Shown here: in pieces, positions 16,175 to 25,971 of the stretch
Numbering within the stretch: position 1 is the stretch's first letter
Layout: each line of letters opens with the position of its first letter
Assembly: GCF_001757105.1 (NCBI RefSeq)
Contig: NZ_MDHN01000015.1
Location: 1 to 64,000, forward strand
Reading direction: 5' to 3'
From: Alteromonas confluentis
GTDB lineage: Bacteria; Pseudomonadota; Gammaproteobacteria; Enterobacterales; Alteromonadaceae
Length of the DNA: 64,000 nucleotides
Translations under genes and position numbers: made by a program
Notes under the pieces: model-generated
The model's input: the letters and a program-made list of their open reading frames with translations, nothing else
The model's database searches: none
What the model was told of the DNA's origin: nothing

Positions 16175-18871
16175 TTACCGGCGGTTTGAACGCAGCATTC
16201 GTTCAGTGGACTCAGTGTGCAGGTAACGTTTAAGCATTTCCGATAACCTGCCTCGCTTAAGCGGTTTGGTTAAATAGTCGGTCATACCGTTTTCCAGCGC
16301 CTGAGAATGGTCTTCTTTCATCGCATTCGCCGACAAGCCGATAATGGGCAGTTCATTCAACCCTTTCTCCCGTATTCTCCGGGTTGCTTCATAACCGTCC
16401 ATAACCGGCATCTGCACGTCCATTAATACAAGATCATATACCGGCGCATTGCTGATTTTGGTTACGGCTTGCAAGCCATCTTCCGCAATGTCAAAGGTGA
16501 GGCCTAACGACGACAGCATTTCACCGGTAACAACCTGGTTAATGTTATTGTCTTCAACCAGCAAGATGTGTCCTTCCAGTAGGGTCGATTCTTCCGAAAC
16601 GTCCTTGCTGTACACTTTGCTTTCTACACCTGCCAATGCACAAATAAAAACAATGAATTGTCCTGGCGTAAAGGGGTGCAGAAGAATGGGGCCTTGCCAC
16701 TGACTTTGTATTTTCTCCTGCAACTGCCCGGTTTGTGTTTCCATGATGATCCCCACAGGGATCCCCTGGCGCTCATAGAGCGTAAGCTGCGGCAGTAACG
16801 ATTTAAACTCTGCGTAGCTGTCGATTTCAACCAATAACGAGGCTGGAACACCAACGTCACTTTTGAGTGCACGTAGCGGCTGTTTGGCTGTTCTCAGTTT
16901 TAACAGCTCGAAATAGCTCCTGGGTAATAAGGGGCGATCGGAATAATAGCTGCTACCTAACGGCAATTCCGGCACATCGGCCAGAATACCTCGTTGTTGG
17001 TTCTGGATAGACATGGGAATGGTAATAACGAATGTCGACCCTTTGTTAGGCTCTGATGATACTTTCAGCTTGCCGGCCATCAATTCCGTTAGCTGTTTAA
17101 CGATGGTGAGTCCTAACCCGGAACCGCCGAATTTGCGGTTTGTCGAATCATCGGCCTGGGTAAACGGCTGAAAAATTCTGTCTACCTGGGCTTGCGACAT
17201 GCCTATGCCCGTGTCTGTGACTTTGATGCGCAATACCACTTTGTCACCCAACTGATTTATCATGCCTTTAATGAACACGTTAACCGAACCCTGTTGGGTG
17301 AATTTCACTGCATTGGTACAGATATTCATTAAGATCTGAGACAGCCTCAGCGGATCGCCTACGATTCTGGTGGGCAGGGAAGGGTCTACTTCCAGACGTA
17401 CGCTGAGGTTCTTCTCCTGGGCGCGAAGACTCACCACCGCCAGCAGATTATCGAGAACTGAATGCAGTGAGAAACTGACATTTTCCAGCTCCAGTTTTCC
17501 TGCTTCAATTTTCGAGAAATCGAGAATATCGTTGATCACGCTTACCAGGATCTGACTGGAATAGGAGGCTTTATCAAGATAGTCCTTGAGCATGGCTGAC
17601 ATAGGTTGTTGGTGTGCCAGTTCCAGCAACCCAATAATACCGTTCAGCGGCGTGCGTATTTCATGGCTCATGTTCGCCAGGAAGATACTCTTCGAGGCCG
17701 TGGCCCGTTCTGCTTTACGCTTCGATTCGGCAAGCTCTTTGTTCAACGCTTCCTGTTGCACGTTGAGTTCCTGCGCGTTTTTAAGGAGTGAACGGGTTTG
17801 CGCGTTTTTGTCTTTGAACACGGAGGCTGCCCGGGTCAGTTTGCCAATTTCATCCCGGCGCTCCAGGTTCGGTAAGGCTTCAATTTCTTTACCGTTAGCC
17901 AACTCGTTAAATACACCTGTAATATTTCGGATGGGAGTCAGTACCCGTTTCACGGTGAATATCGCAAAACCAAATGCTAAAACGATGGCAATCACCAGGT
18001 AGATTTCGCCGTTCAATCTGGCGCTTATTGCGGCATTTTGCGCATTCCGGTTAATAATATTGGTTTGCGCACTTACGTGACTGGCGAGCTCCCGACTTAG
18101 ATAGAGAAATTCGTTGGCTGAACCTGCCATCACCACATTCACCAGAAACAAATTATTCTGGGTGATCTGAGTGAGTTGCAGGAAGCGTTCTTCAAGCCCT
18201 TCAATTTGCGCTTTGATCGCAACGGCGCTTTCGGTACTTTCGTTTTCCAGTGACGCGTACACAGACACCAGCGAATCCCGAAAATCCTGAATAGTGTCCA
18301 GGCTGGGCTCAAGCAGGTAACGTAAAATGGTATTTTCCAACGCAATGATTTGTATACGCAGTTGGTTAATTTTACCGGTCGACAGGTGTTGTTTTTCTGC
18401 CGCCGTTTGAAGCAGAGCATCGATTTCATTACTAATGATAAGTGAGCCAGACTCGATTAACTGATCCCGTTGGTGCCTGTCATCAACCACGGTGTGAAAA
18501 TTTTCTTTGTAGGCGACAAGGTGCTCGCGCATGCGCTGCAAAATATCGTCACCGTTGTCATTAAACGTGGCTGCGATGGATGAGCTTTCCAGAACATTCA
18601 ACTTTTCCGTGATTGAAATCATTAACCGCTCGAATCGCGTTACCGCAGAGGCGCTGGTCATCTCTTTAAAGATGAGTACATTGCGCTGTAAATCGACGAC
18701 ATCTCTTTCAAGTTCGCCAACTATGCCTACATCAATAACCGCCTGGCGCGTATTCGTCATGCCTTCGGTTAACGTTTGCTCGTTGGCACGACTTAAAAAG
18801 CCCTGCACTAGAACAAGCGCACTCATGAGGAGCAGGACGGCAATTAATTGAATGCGAATTGAATGAAACAT
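16175..18871 (-). CDS. hybrid sensor histidine kinase/response regulator
   Basis: 898 residues. Membrane helix at about 7-25, a long helical periplasmic sensor (26-285, TorS-like in character), second membrane helix about 287-307, HAMP (308-360), coiled coil, HisKA with His403 in MSHEIRTPLNG, HATPase_c (GSGLGLTI), and a C-terminal receiver with phospho-acceptor Asp in LVLMDVQMPVMDG. A further histidine-phosphotransfer protein is not encoded next to it. It follows the solute-binding protein gene by 16 bases, so that protein is probably its periplasmic ligand sensor. Confidence 0.9.
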   Translation of the reverse strand: MFHSIRIQLIAVLLLMSALVLVQGFLSRANEQTLTEGMTNTRQAVIDVGIVGELERDVVDLQRNVLIFKEMTSASAVTRFERLMISITEKLNVLESSSIAATFNDNGDDILQRMREHLVAYKENFHTVVDDRHQRDQLIESGSLIISNEIDALLQTAAEKQHLSTGKINQLRIQIIALENTILRYLLEPSLDTIQDFRDSLVSVYASLENESTESAVAIKAQIEGLEERFLQLTQITQNNLFLVNVVMAGSANEFLYLSRELASHVSAQTNIINRNAQNAAISARLNGEIYLVIAIVLAFGFAIFTVKRVLTPIRNITGVFNELANGKEIEALPNLERRDEIGKLTRAASVFKDKNAQTRSLLKNAQELNVQQEALNKELAESKRKAERATASKSIFLANMSHEIRTPLNGIIGLLELAHQQPMSAMLKDYLDKASYSSQILVSVINDILDFSKIEAGKLELENVSFSLHSVLDNLLAVVSLRAQEKNLSVRLEVDPSLPTRIVGDPLRLSQILMNICTNAVKFTQQGSVNVFIKGMINQLGDKVVLRIKVTDTGIGMSQAQVDRIFQPFTQADDSTNRKFGGSGLGLTIVKQLTELMAGKLKVSSEPNKGSTFVITIPMSIQNQQRGILADVPELPLGSSYYSDRPLLPRSYFELLKLRTAKQPLRALKSDVGVPASLLVEIDSYAEFKSLLPQLTLYERQGIPVGIIMETQTGQLQEKIQSQWQGPILLHPFTPGQFIVFICALAGVESKVYSKDVSEESTLLEGHILLVEDNNINQVVTGEMLSSLGLTFDIAEDGLQAVTKISNAPVYDLVLMDVQMPVMDGYEATRRIREKGLNELPIIGLSANAMKEDHSQALENGMTDYLTKPLKRGRLSEMLKRYLHTESTERMLRSNRR

Positions 18872-18887
18872 AAAGTGTTATCGACCA

Positions 18888-20195
18888 CTAAGAAGTAATG
18901 AATTCATACCATTTTTGCAGACTGTATTCGTAAGTCGGCATAACGGTATTCCATACAGCAACATGACTAAACCTGTCTTCGTAACTACCGCCCGAACGTT
19001 GCTGCCCCGGTTGAACTGACACTTTGCCATCTGGCCCGCTTAAGGCTTCGGAAGCTGGTTTTCCTTCATACCAGTAATCCCATTCAGATTGAGAGAGTAG
19101 TGGTTTAGAGCGCTGCGGATTAGAAATATAATATCCCTGACGGGCAATAAACGCGCCTGGCCAACCGGAAAGCCACCAGTTCATATATTCGTAGGCCACA
19201 TCTTTAACACGACCATGGGTGGCAGAAGACAAACACATCACGCCGTGCCAACCACGATAGCCCTCTCGGGGCGCCGCAAATTTAACCGGTATGTTTTGAC
19301 CGTTAAGATCAGACACTGCCGGTGAAAACATGCTTTCAATCAGCACCCGCTTTGAACGCATGAAGTGCACTGACTCTGGTACCGATGTCCAGAAACCACT
19401 GAAATGCTGTAGCTGTTTTAACTCGATGAGTAAGCCGAATAGCTTATCAAGTTCAGCATGCGTGATTGCACCGATATTTTCAAACCGCATAAAGCCCTTA
19501 GCTTGCGCCGCCAATGCCAGATCAAACAGCCCAATGGTCGGGTCGTTAACAATGCCCACCTTGCCACTGTATCTGGAATCGAGCAACCATCCCCAGCTTT
19601 CGTTATTCACGTCGAGATCTGCCGGAACTTCCTCGCTAAGGTAGCCGAAGGAATCCACATTGTGCACGTAGGGTAAAAAGCTGATGTTATTGGTATGTTT
19701 GTCAGAAAGCGTTCCGTCTTCCTGCACGTTGATAATTTTGTGTGGCGCATCGCCGGCGCCTATCTTGGCATCTGCGGTGACCTTGCCGGTTTTCGTCAGG
19801 TTATTGATTTCATCCCAGTAAGTCAGTTTGCGTTTATCGATGGCCTGAATAGCGTTGGCCCGCCACAGCACATTAATACTGTTCGACCATTGTTCATAAA
19901 GGTCGAAACCAGAAGGGTTCATCGATGCTTTCTGAAGCACAATGGCACTGCCGCCGGGCTCAAATTTAATACGAATACCTAAATCTTGCTCCGCTTGTTG
20001 TCGGATGGCTTCTTGTAGGGTGACATGCGTACCCAGAACGCGCAAAACGGGCTTTTCCCGGCCAATAGCGAATGGTGTGGAACCTGCAGTAAGCCAGGTG
20101 GCTAATGCCCCTTTGAGCACCCGTCTGCGATTCAGTGTTTTCTGTGCATTTTCCATAGCGACAACATTTGTTCCAGAAGTATTTAATTGTGACAC
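18888..20195 (-). CDS. Tat-exported PotD-like solute-binding protein
   Basis: 435 residues of the ABC-type extracellular binding protein fold used for polyamines and related solutes. The N-terminus carries a twin-arginine motif (RRRVLKG, residues 23-29) and a hydrophobic stretch ending at PFA, so it is exported folded by Tat. No ABC permease or ATPase gene is nearby; the next gene is a hybrid kinase. This suggests ligand sensing rather than uptake. The GTG start at 20195 is used here; an ATG at 20156 (residue 14) still leaves the Tat motif intact. Confidence 0.82.
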   Translation of the reverse strand: MSQLNTSGTNVVAMENAQKTLNRRRVLKGALATWLTAGSTPFAIGREKPVLRVLGTHVTLQEAIRQQAEQDLGIRIKFEPGGSAIVLQKASMNPSGFDLYEQWSNSINVLWRANAIQAIDKRKLTYWDEINNLTKTGKVTADAKIGAGDAPHKIINVQEDGTLSDKHTNNISFLPYVHNVDSFGYLSEEVPADLDVNNESWGWLLDSRYSGKVGIVNDPTIGLFDLALAAQAKGFMRFENIGAITHAELDKLFGLLIELKQLQHFSGFWTSVPESVHFMRSKRVLIESMFSPAVSDLNGQNIPVKFAAPREGYRGWHGVMCLSSATHGRVKDVAYEYMNWWLSGWPGAFIARQGYYISNPQRSKPLLSQSEWDYWYEGKPASEALSGPDGKVSVQPGQQRSGGSYEDRFSHVAVWNTVMPTYEYSLQKWYEFITS

Positions 20196-20265
20196 CTAAA
20201 CCCGTATTTCGCCAATGTACAGCAAAAGACTGGACGAAGCCGGTCTTTTATATTTATGGTTTTGT

Positions 20266-21003
20266 TTAAGGGCGCATTCTGCGCCATAGTGCCAGGCCAA
20301 ATAAGCCCGTGAGAATGGGCCAATAGAGGGCGCCGCCATACTCCCTGACTTCAACCACGGTTTCTTGTTCCACAATCACCACATCGTAGTTGTCACTTTC
20401 CAGAGGCACATAGGAAAGGTCTGCATCTGTGGTGTGATCGGCAATGGCCACCAGCTCATTAGTCGTCGCGTCATAAATCTCAATCATGATGTCATAATCA
20501 AAAGGCCGGTAGCCAGAAATCAGGTCGGTCTCGATCACGAATTCATCGGTAGTGCTGTCGCCATAAATATAGAAAACCGAAGAGTCATGGACTTCATAAA
20601 ATTGTTCGGCGTCACCTAAATACAATACCGCAAAAACCGGCGCTTCACCGTAAATAGTGTCGACATCAATATGTACACTCAATGTCGATGCATACCCGTC
20701 GTAATCCGTATCGTTGTAGGTTTCTATCCAGGCGTCATATATCCAGAAGTCAGAATTAACCACAGAGGTGATGGCGCTGCGCTTCTTACTGCTTTTAGTC
20801 ACGCTGGCAGTCGAAGATAGAGATTGGTTTTTTATCAGCTTCTTGTCATCAACAGGAACATGGGCTTCGCCAAATTGAAACTCCTTTGCATTGCTGACAC
20901 GTTCCTGTGACTCGGCAAAGGCGGGCGCGGCGAGTAGGGCACTTAAAGTAACCAAGGTGGCCAAAGGCATTTTTACAATCCGGTTCGTTAGTTTCAGCAT
21001 CAT
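20266..21003 (-). CDS. secreted protein with GlyGly-CTERM-like tail
   Basis: About 245 residues: signal peptide ending APAFA, a middle domain rich in Asp and Tyr (repeated short acidic beta strands, about 85-215), and a C-terminal sorting tail made of a Gly-Gly pair, a hydrophobic helix and a basic end (YGGALYW ... LALWRRMRP). Such tails are processed by rhombosortase, which often goes with type II secretion. It resembles the choice-of-anchor H group. AGAGGA upstream favours an ATG at 21003 or 21000 over the one at 21015, which overlaps the binding site. Function unknown. Confidence 0.75.
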   Translation of the reverse strand: MMLKLTNRIVKMPLATLVTLSALLAAPAFAESQERVSNAKEFQFGEAHVPVDDKKLIKNQSLSSTASVTKSSKKRSAITSVVNSDFWIYDAWIETYNDTDYDGYASTLSVHIDVDTIYGEAPVFAVLYLGDAEQFYEVHDSSVFYIYGDSTTDEFVIETDLISGYRPFDYDIMIEIYDATTNELVAIADHTTDADLSYVPLESDNYDVVIVEQETVVEVREYGGALYWPILTGLFGLALWRRMRP

Positions 21004-21148
21004 CTTTCCTCTCATGTGTGCCTGACTATGCTTTACAGTCTGGCGTTCTGAAGCTGAACGAATGCTGAAACAACCCTTAACCGAACCGTTCAGAAAAGCA
21101 TGGCGGGCTGGGTACTATCACTGATATAACAGTTGAATAATTCTCCTT

Positions 21149-21889
21149 GTGATTAAAAGCGAGCGTCCATTGCAACTAGCAAAATATCTGTTCTGTAGCC
21201 TTATCTTATGTGCAACTCATCTGCCTGCAGCGGCCAAGGCAACGGGGGGAATGCAGCTCAAGCAGCTGTCTGACAACGTGTGGCTTCATGTTTCCTACAA
21301 GGCGGTGGAAGGTTTCGGGTTGGTTGAATCAAACGGTGTGATTGTTTTGTCTGAGCAAGGCAGCAGTATAATTGATACGCCGTGGACGCCGGAAGAAACA
21401 CGACAACTATTGACGTGGGCGAAAGCGCGGGGAATGCCGGTAACCCAGTCATTCTCAAGTCATTGGCATGAAGACAGAACAGCCGGGATCGGCGTGCTCA
21501 ACGAAAATGCTGTGGCGACGTATGCATCGGCAATGACGAACGAATTCCTTCAGCACAATCAGCGACCGTTGGCATCGCACAGTATTACCGAAGAGGTTTT
21601 TGTACTGGCTCCTGGCATCGAAGTGTTTTATCCCGGTAAGGGCCATGCAGCAGATAACAGTGTAGTTTGGCTAGAAGAAGCCAATATTCTTGTCGGCGGG
21701 TGCCTTATCCGCGGCGCTGAAACGCAAACGCTGGGTTATACTGGCGATGCGGATTTACAGCAGTGGGGACCGTCAGTGCAAAAGGTGCTGGCCCGTTACG
21801 GGAACGCTGCCACCCTTGTTTTACCCGGCCATGGTGAGCCCGGTGATGCCGGACTGTTAATTCACACTCTGTCGCTCACCAGACAATAA
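21149..21889 (+). CDS. subclass B1 metallo-beta-lactamase
   Basis: 246 residues with a signal peptide (cleavage near AAAKA, residue 31). All B1 zinc ligands are visible: HWHED (His105, His107, Asp109), His166 in GKGHAADN, Cys185 in VGGCLI and His228 in LPGHG. The Asp and Cys residues that hold the second zinc separate B1 enzymes from glyoxalase-II-like members. B1 enzymes hydrolyse penicillins, cephalosporins and carbapenems in the periplasm. There are no mobile-element or integron features around it, so it seems to be a resident chromosomal gene. The GTG start has only a weak upstream binding site; activity is not proven. Confidence 0.85.
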   Translation: MIKSERPLQLAKYLFCSLILCATHLPAAAKATGGMQLKQLSDNVWLHVSYKAVEGFGLVESNGVIVLSEQGSSIIDTPWTPEETRQLLTWAKARGMPVTQSFSSHWHEDRTAGIGVLNENAVATYASAMTNEFLQHNQRPLASHSITEEVFVLAPGIEVFYPGKGHAADNSVVWLEEANILVGGCLIRGAETQTLGYTGDADLQQWGPSVQKVLARYGNAATLVLPGHGEPGDAGLLIHTLSLTRQ

Positions 21890-21914
21890 AAAACCGACTA
21901 AATAAGTCGGTTTA
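21887..21914. terminator. bidirectional terminator
   Basis: Stem AAACCGACT / AGTCGGTTT (21891-21899, 21905-21913) between the convergent beta-lactamase and rraB genes, with A-rich left and T-rich right flanks. Confidence 0.85.
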
Positions 21915-21938
21915 GGCGTGTACTGATTATGCGAAGGA

Positions 21939-22319
21939 TTAATCGTTGAGCTCGTGCTCGCCTTCGCGGGGCATGAAGTAAGTGCCCCAACCGTCGTAGT
22001 GCACATTGTGCTTATCGGCAATTTTCAGCAACGTATCAGAGTCGTTGTTCAGGGCATCTTGATCGAGCTTTCGTTCTACAATGGCATCGAAACAGAAAAT
22101 GGTGCCGCCGTCATCGAGCATCAGTTCTTCCGCATCAGACACTTCAAACCCTGCTTTGAATGCGTCTACCGCTGCTTTTTCCAGAATATCAAAATCACTG
22201 GAAGCTAAGTGATGCTCAATGGTGTAAACGGCATCGGCCTGACTACCATCTTCCAGCAGTGCCTCGATGGTCTCCTGGTTAAACTCGTACCATTCTTCGC
22301 GCTCGTCAAACTGATTCAT
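21939..22319 (-). CDS. rraB: ribonuclease E inhibitor RraB
   Basis: About 126 residues from the ATG at 22319 (MNQFDE), which has GAGAG upstream; the longer frame to 22334 adds five residues. Acidic protein with the family's C-terminal YDGWGTYF. RraB binds the C-terminal half of RNase E and modulates mRNA decay. Single gene between two terminator-bounded neighbours. Confidence 0.88.
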   Translation of the reverse strand: MNQFDEREEWYEFNQETIEALLEDGSQADAVYTIEHHLASSDFDILEKAAVDAFKAGFEVSDAEELMLDDGGTIFCFDAIVERKLDQDALNNDSDTLLKIADKHNVHYDGWGTYFMPREGEHELND

Positions 22320-22373
22320 GTTTTCTCTCAACAAGTAAATTAGCGCTAGTGTAATTAACCCTGCGTCAGGATG

Positions 22374-23102
22374 CTATCTCTTTGCGGATTCAATTTGCGC
22401 CACTTCCTGATCCAGCGCGATGAGTTTTTCTTTCATCTGCTGCTCGAAATGCTCAGTCCAGCCTTTCGCTGAATGTTCTGGCCCCATCTCAACGGGCGCG
22501 TCGATATCCACCAGTACGACACCGTTATTCCAACGATTCCACTTCACTTTATCGTGAGTACTACTGGCCGTAACCATCACAATCGGCACCTTCACGGCTT
22601 TGGCCAACCAGAATGCGCCACTTTTAAACGGTAAAATACCGCGGCCGTAGCTTCGTGTTCCTTCTGGAAATACCCACACCGAGGTACCTTTACTGCGAAT
22701 TTTCTCACCCGCAATTTTAAGGGTATCCCGCGCCTTGCCGCTGTTTTTACGGTCGATCATGATGTTACCAGACAGCCAGTAAATCTGGCCGAATAGTGGG
22801 ATCCATTTCAGACTTTTCTTACCAATGGTCACGACCCCAGGCAGTGCGGCTTTACAAATGGTAATGATGTCGTAGCTGTTCTGGTGATTAGCGATGAACA
22901 CGTAGGGTGTATCAGCTTTCACTTCTTCACTTTTTCTGACAATCACTTTTAGTCCGACAATGCGAGACAGAAGCGCGTAGGCATTACCGCCGAAATGAAC
23001 GTTGTTTTTATGAAATGGGCGCAGCACACAGACAACAAAGACAACCAGATTAACCAACACAAAGCCGATTAAAAGCGCGATGACGCGAAGAATAGCTAAC
23101 AC
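22374..23102 (-). CDS. plsC: 1-acylglycerol-3-phosphate acyltransferase
   Basis: 242 residues. N-terminal membrane helix, then the acyltransferase blocks NHQNSYD (catalytic His and Asp) and FPEGTRS. It acylates lysophosphatidate to phosphatidate in phospholipid synthesis at the inner membrane. Followed by rraB on the same strand. Confidence 0.92.
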   Translation of the reverse strand: MLAILRVIALLIGFVLVNLVVFVVCVLRPFHKNNVHFGGNAYALLSRIVGLKVIVRKSEEVKADTPYVFIANHQNSYDIITICKAALPGVVTIGKKSLKWIPLFGQIYWLSGNIMIDRKNSGKARDTLKIAGEKIRSKGTSVWVFPEGTRSYGRGILPFKSGAFWLAKAVKVPIVMVTASSTHDKVKWNRWNNGVVLVDIDAPVEMGPEHSAKGWTEHFEQQMKEKLIALDQEVAQIESAKR

Positions 23103-23295
23103 GATTTTTCCTGTTTTATAATTTTGCGGCGAAGTATACGGGATCGTGCAGGCTTCAGTTATCCGATCAGTGATTTTATCGTTGAGTTTGCTTAATCAAG
23201 CGGTCACTTATCCAAAAGTCTAGCGAGTGGAATTAGCGAAACTGCTATTGTGGTGATATAAATTAAGTAAGGGTTTAATTCTACACAGAGATAAA

Positions 23296-24447
23296 ATGCA
23301 GACGTTCACACCGGAAGAGCTAGAGGAAGATATCTTAAGTGATCTCATGGAGGAGATTAACGAGTTATACGAGTCCAGTGAGCAAACGCTTATTGAACTT
23401 GAGTTGCGTCCGGAAGATAACGAGTTGCAGAGAAGCCTGTTTCGCTCGATTCATACCATCAAGGGGGATCTTGGGCTGGTAAACTTCGGGCCGATGATTC
23501 CGCTGTTACAGCACGTCGAAGATTTGCTAGACTACCTGCGTAAAGGGCAGGTTAACTACACCAGTATTATGAGCGATCTGGTATTGCTTACGATGGACCG
23601 GGTGAAAAGCTTCGTTATGGAAGTGATGAGCGATGGCAAAGCCGAATACGACGACCACCTTCATGAGCAACTGGTACTGGCGATAACGCGAGTCACACCT
23701 GAAAATTTAGCTGAACACGACAAACTCCTGGCTGATGCGGTATTACTGCTTAATCCTGATCTCGATATCGCTTCTGAACAACCGGAAGAAGCTGTTGTTG
23801 AGGATAAGCCAAGTGCTGCGAAAGCACCCGCTACGGTAGCGAATACGGGAATTCTTAAAACGGTTAGCAAAGAAAAACGTGAAGACATGCTGTTCTTCCG
23901 TGATTTGATGCAAACCATTGAGCACCGCTCGAACTATTGGGCAGGGCGGGGAGATCGCATCGCCAAGTTAGCATTGTATGTCAACCATGCCGCGGGTAAT
24001 CCTATTGACGATGAGCAGTTGTCTGTGGCCTGCTACGTACACGATTTTGGCATGGCATTTATGCCACTTCATTTGCTCAACAAGACCGAGCCCTACAGCG
24101 ATTCAGAATTTAATTTAATGCGATCTCATGTGTATAAAAGCTCGCGACTGCTGGAGCATTTGGATCAATGGGACCACGCCCGTAAAATAGTGATGCAGCA
24201 TCATGAGCGTGTAGACGGCAGTGGTTATCCGTTAGGATTAAAAGAAGACGATATTTGTGATGGGGCCAAGTTGCTGGCAATTCTGGATACCTACGATGCG
24301 ATGACGCATGCGCGGTCGCATAATCAGGAAAATAGAATGCCGAAGAAAGACGCGGTTATCGAGATTAATCGCATGGCGAAAGGGCAGTTCAGTGCGAAAT
24401 GGGTGCGGCATTTCAACCAGGTGATGACGAGTCTGTTAACCAAGTAA
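23296..24447 (+). CDS. Hpt domain fused to HD-GYP-type domain
   Basis: 383 residues. The N-terminal Hpt domain (about 10-110) carries phospho-acceptor His53 in SIHTIKGD. A linker rich in Ala/Glu/Val (150-185) leads to an HD-GYP-like domain (about 200-380) with HDFG, QHHE and GSGYPLGL. HD-GYP proteins often hydrolyse cyclic di-GMP; here the domain seems placed under phosphorelay control by its own Hpt. The usual HDIGK is altered to HDFGM, so catalysis is uncertain. No kinase gene is adjacent. Confidence 0.82.
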   Translation: MQTFTPEELEEDILSDLMEEINELYESSEQTLIELELRPEDNELQRSLFRSIHTIKGDLGLVNFGPMIPLLQHVEDLLDYLRKGQVNYTSIMSDLVLLTMDRVKSFVMEVMSDGKAEYDDHLHEQLVLAITRVTPENLAEHDKLLADAVLLLNPDLDIASEQPEEAVVEDKPSAAKAPATVANTGILKTVSKEKREDMLFFRDLMQTIEHRSNYWAGRGDRIAKLALYVNHAAGNPIDDEQLSVACYVHDFGMAFMPLHLLNKTEPYSDSEFNLMRSHVYKSSRLLEHLDQWDHARKIVMQHHERVDGSGYPLGLKEDDICDGAKLLAILDTYDAMTHARSHNQENRMPKKDAVIEINRMAKGQFSAKWVRHFNQVMTSLLTK

Positions 24448-24499
24448 TACCGCCGAAGACTGCAACAGAAAAACACGGCATCAAAAAGTGACTATACAA

Positions 24500-24540
24500 A
24501 AAAGCCCGCAGCATGTATTTGCTGCGGGCTTTTTTTTTCG
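24500..24540. terminator. bidirectional terminator
   Basis: Strong stem AGCCCGCAGC / GCTGCGGGCT (24503-24512, 24521-24530) with A run left and T run right, between the HD-GYP gene and the convergent ntrC. Confidence 0.92.
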
Positions 24541-24555
24541 TCTCTGGTTTCTGTA

Positions 24556-25971
24556 TTAGCCGTTTACGTCCAGTTCTTTCAGCTTGCGGGTGAGGGTGTT
24601 TCGCCCCCAACCTAAACGTTTGGCTGCATCTTGCTTGTGACCGTGGGTATAACTCAGCGCACGCTCCAGCATGATTTTCTCAAACGTAAGCATGGCATCG
24701 TTCAGAATGTTGAAATGACCGTCACGCAATTGGGCATCAGTCCATTTAGCCAACAATTCCGGCCATTCGCCAATCGCTGCCGTGGTGCCTTTCTCAGCGG
24801 TGCCCTCAGAGTGAATTTCTGGTGGCAGATCATTGGGTAGCACTTCCTGGCCGCTTGCCATTACGGTTAGCCAACGACAGACGTTTTCCAATTGGCGCAC
24901 GTTACCTGGCCAGGCAAGCTGAGTCATCACTTTCTCGGCTTCTTTGCTTAAGATTTTGGCTTCTACATCAAGCTCTTTCGCTGCCCGACGGAGGAAGTGG
25001 CGAGCCAATAGCGGAATGTCTTCACGTCGTTCGTTGAGCGACGGAATATGAATACGAATGACATTCAGACGGTGGAATAAATCTTCACGGAATTTACCCT
25101 CAGCCACGCGCTTTTCTAAGTTTTGGTGAGTCGCGGCAATGATGCGAACGTCAACTGATACCGACTGGTGCCCGCCTACGCGATAAAACTGACCATCTGC
25201 CAATACCCGGAGCAAACGGGTTTGCACGTCTAAGGGCATATCACCAATTTCATCAAGAAACAGCGTACCGCCGTCGGCTTGTTCGAAGCGTCCCTGACGT
25301 GCCGCCTGGGCACCGGTAAATGCACCTTTCTCATGACCGAACAATTCAGATTCCACCAGGTCTGCTGGAATCGCCGCCATGTTTAAGGCGATAAATGGAT
25401 TGGCAGCACGAGGGCTATGGCGGTGCAACGCATGGGCAACCAGTTCTTTACCTGTACCAGATTGGCCATTAATTAACACGCTGATAGATGAACGGGATAA
25501 ACGGCCTATTGCACGGAAAACTTCCTGCATGGCCGGTGCTTCGCCAATAATTTCAGTGACAACCTCGTCCTGAGGAGCCTGATTTTGACGGCTTTGCTCG
25601 CGAGCATGGGCAATAGCACGCTGAGTCAGCGTAACAGCCTCATCGATATCAAAAGGCTTGGGTAAATATTCGAATGCACCACTCTGATAAGCATTTACTG
25701 CACTATCCAGGTCGGAGTGGGCCGTCATGATGATAACCGGGATGAGTGGGTCAACGTCGTGCACTTCACGAAGCAGTGTCATACCATCCATCTGTGGCAT
25801 GCGGATGTCAGATACGATGACCTCTGGACTTTGGCCGCTCTGCAACTGCAGCAGCAAATCTTCAGGATTTTCAAAACTCAGACAAGCGATATTTGCGGCT
25901 TGCAAGGCTTTCTGCAAAACCCATCGAATGGAGCTATCGTCGTCTACTATCCAAACGGACTCGTTATTCAT
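24556..25971 (-). CDS. ntrC: nitrogen regulator NtrC (NR-I)
   Basis: About 471 residues from the ATG at 25971 (MNNESVW). Receiver domain with Asp in [11 protein letters not shown], sigma-54-interacting AAA+ domain with Walker A GQSGTGKE and the GAFTGA loop, and a C-terminal Fis-type helix-turn-helix ([18 protein letters not shown]). Activates sigma-54 promoters under nitrogen limitation; probable sites are seen upstream of glnA and ntrB. Overlaps the end of ntrB by 8 bases. Confidence 0.95.
   Translation of the reverse strand: MNNESVWIVDDDSSIRWVLQKALQAANIACLSFENPEDLLLQLQSGQSPEVIVSDIRMPQMDGMTLLREVHDVDPLIPVIIMTAHSDLDSAVNAYQSGAFEYLPKPFDIDEAVTLTQRAIAHAREQSRQNQAPQDEVVTEIIGEAPAMQEVFRAIGRLSRSSISVLINGQSGTGKELVAHALHRHSPRAANPFIALNMAAIPADLVESELFGHEKGAFTGAQAARQGRFEQADGGTLFLDEIGDMPLDVQTRLLRVLADGQFYRVGGHQSVSVDVRIIAATHQNLEKRVAEGKFREDLFHRLNVIRIHIPSLNERREDIPLLARHFLRRAAKELDVEAKILSKEAEKVMTQLAWPGNVRQLENVCRWLTVMASGQEVLPNDLPPEIHSEGTAEKGTTAAIGEWPELLAKWTDAQLRDGHFNILNDAMLTFEKIMLERALSYTHGHKQDAAKRLGWGRNTLTRKLKELDVNG

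Noticed and set aside
16175-18871. TorS as a firm name for the hybrid kinase
   Set aside because: The sensor layout is similar, but the partner is a PotD-like and not a TorT-like protein, and no tor reductase genes are near.
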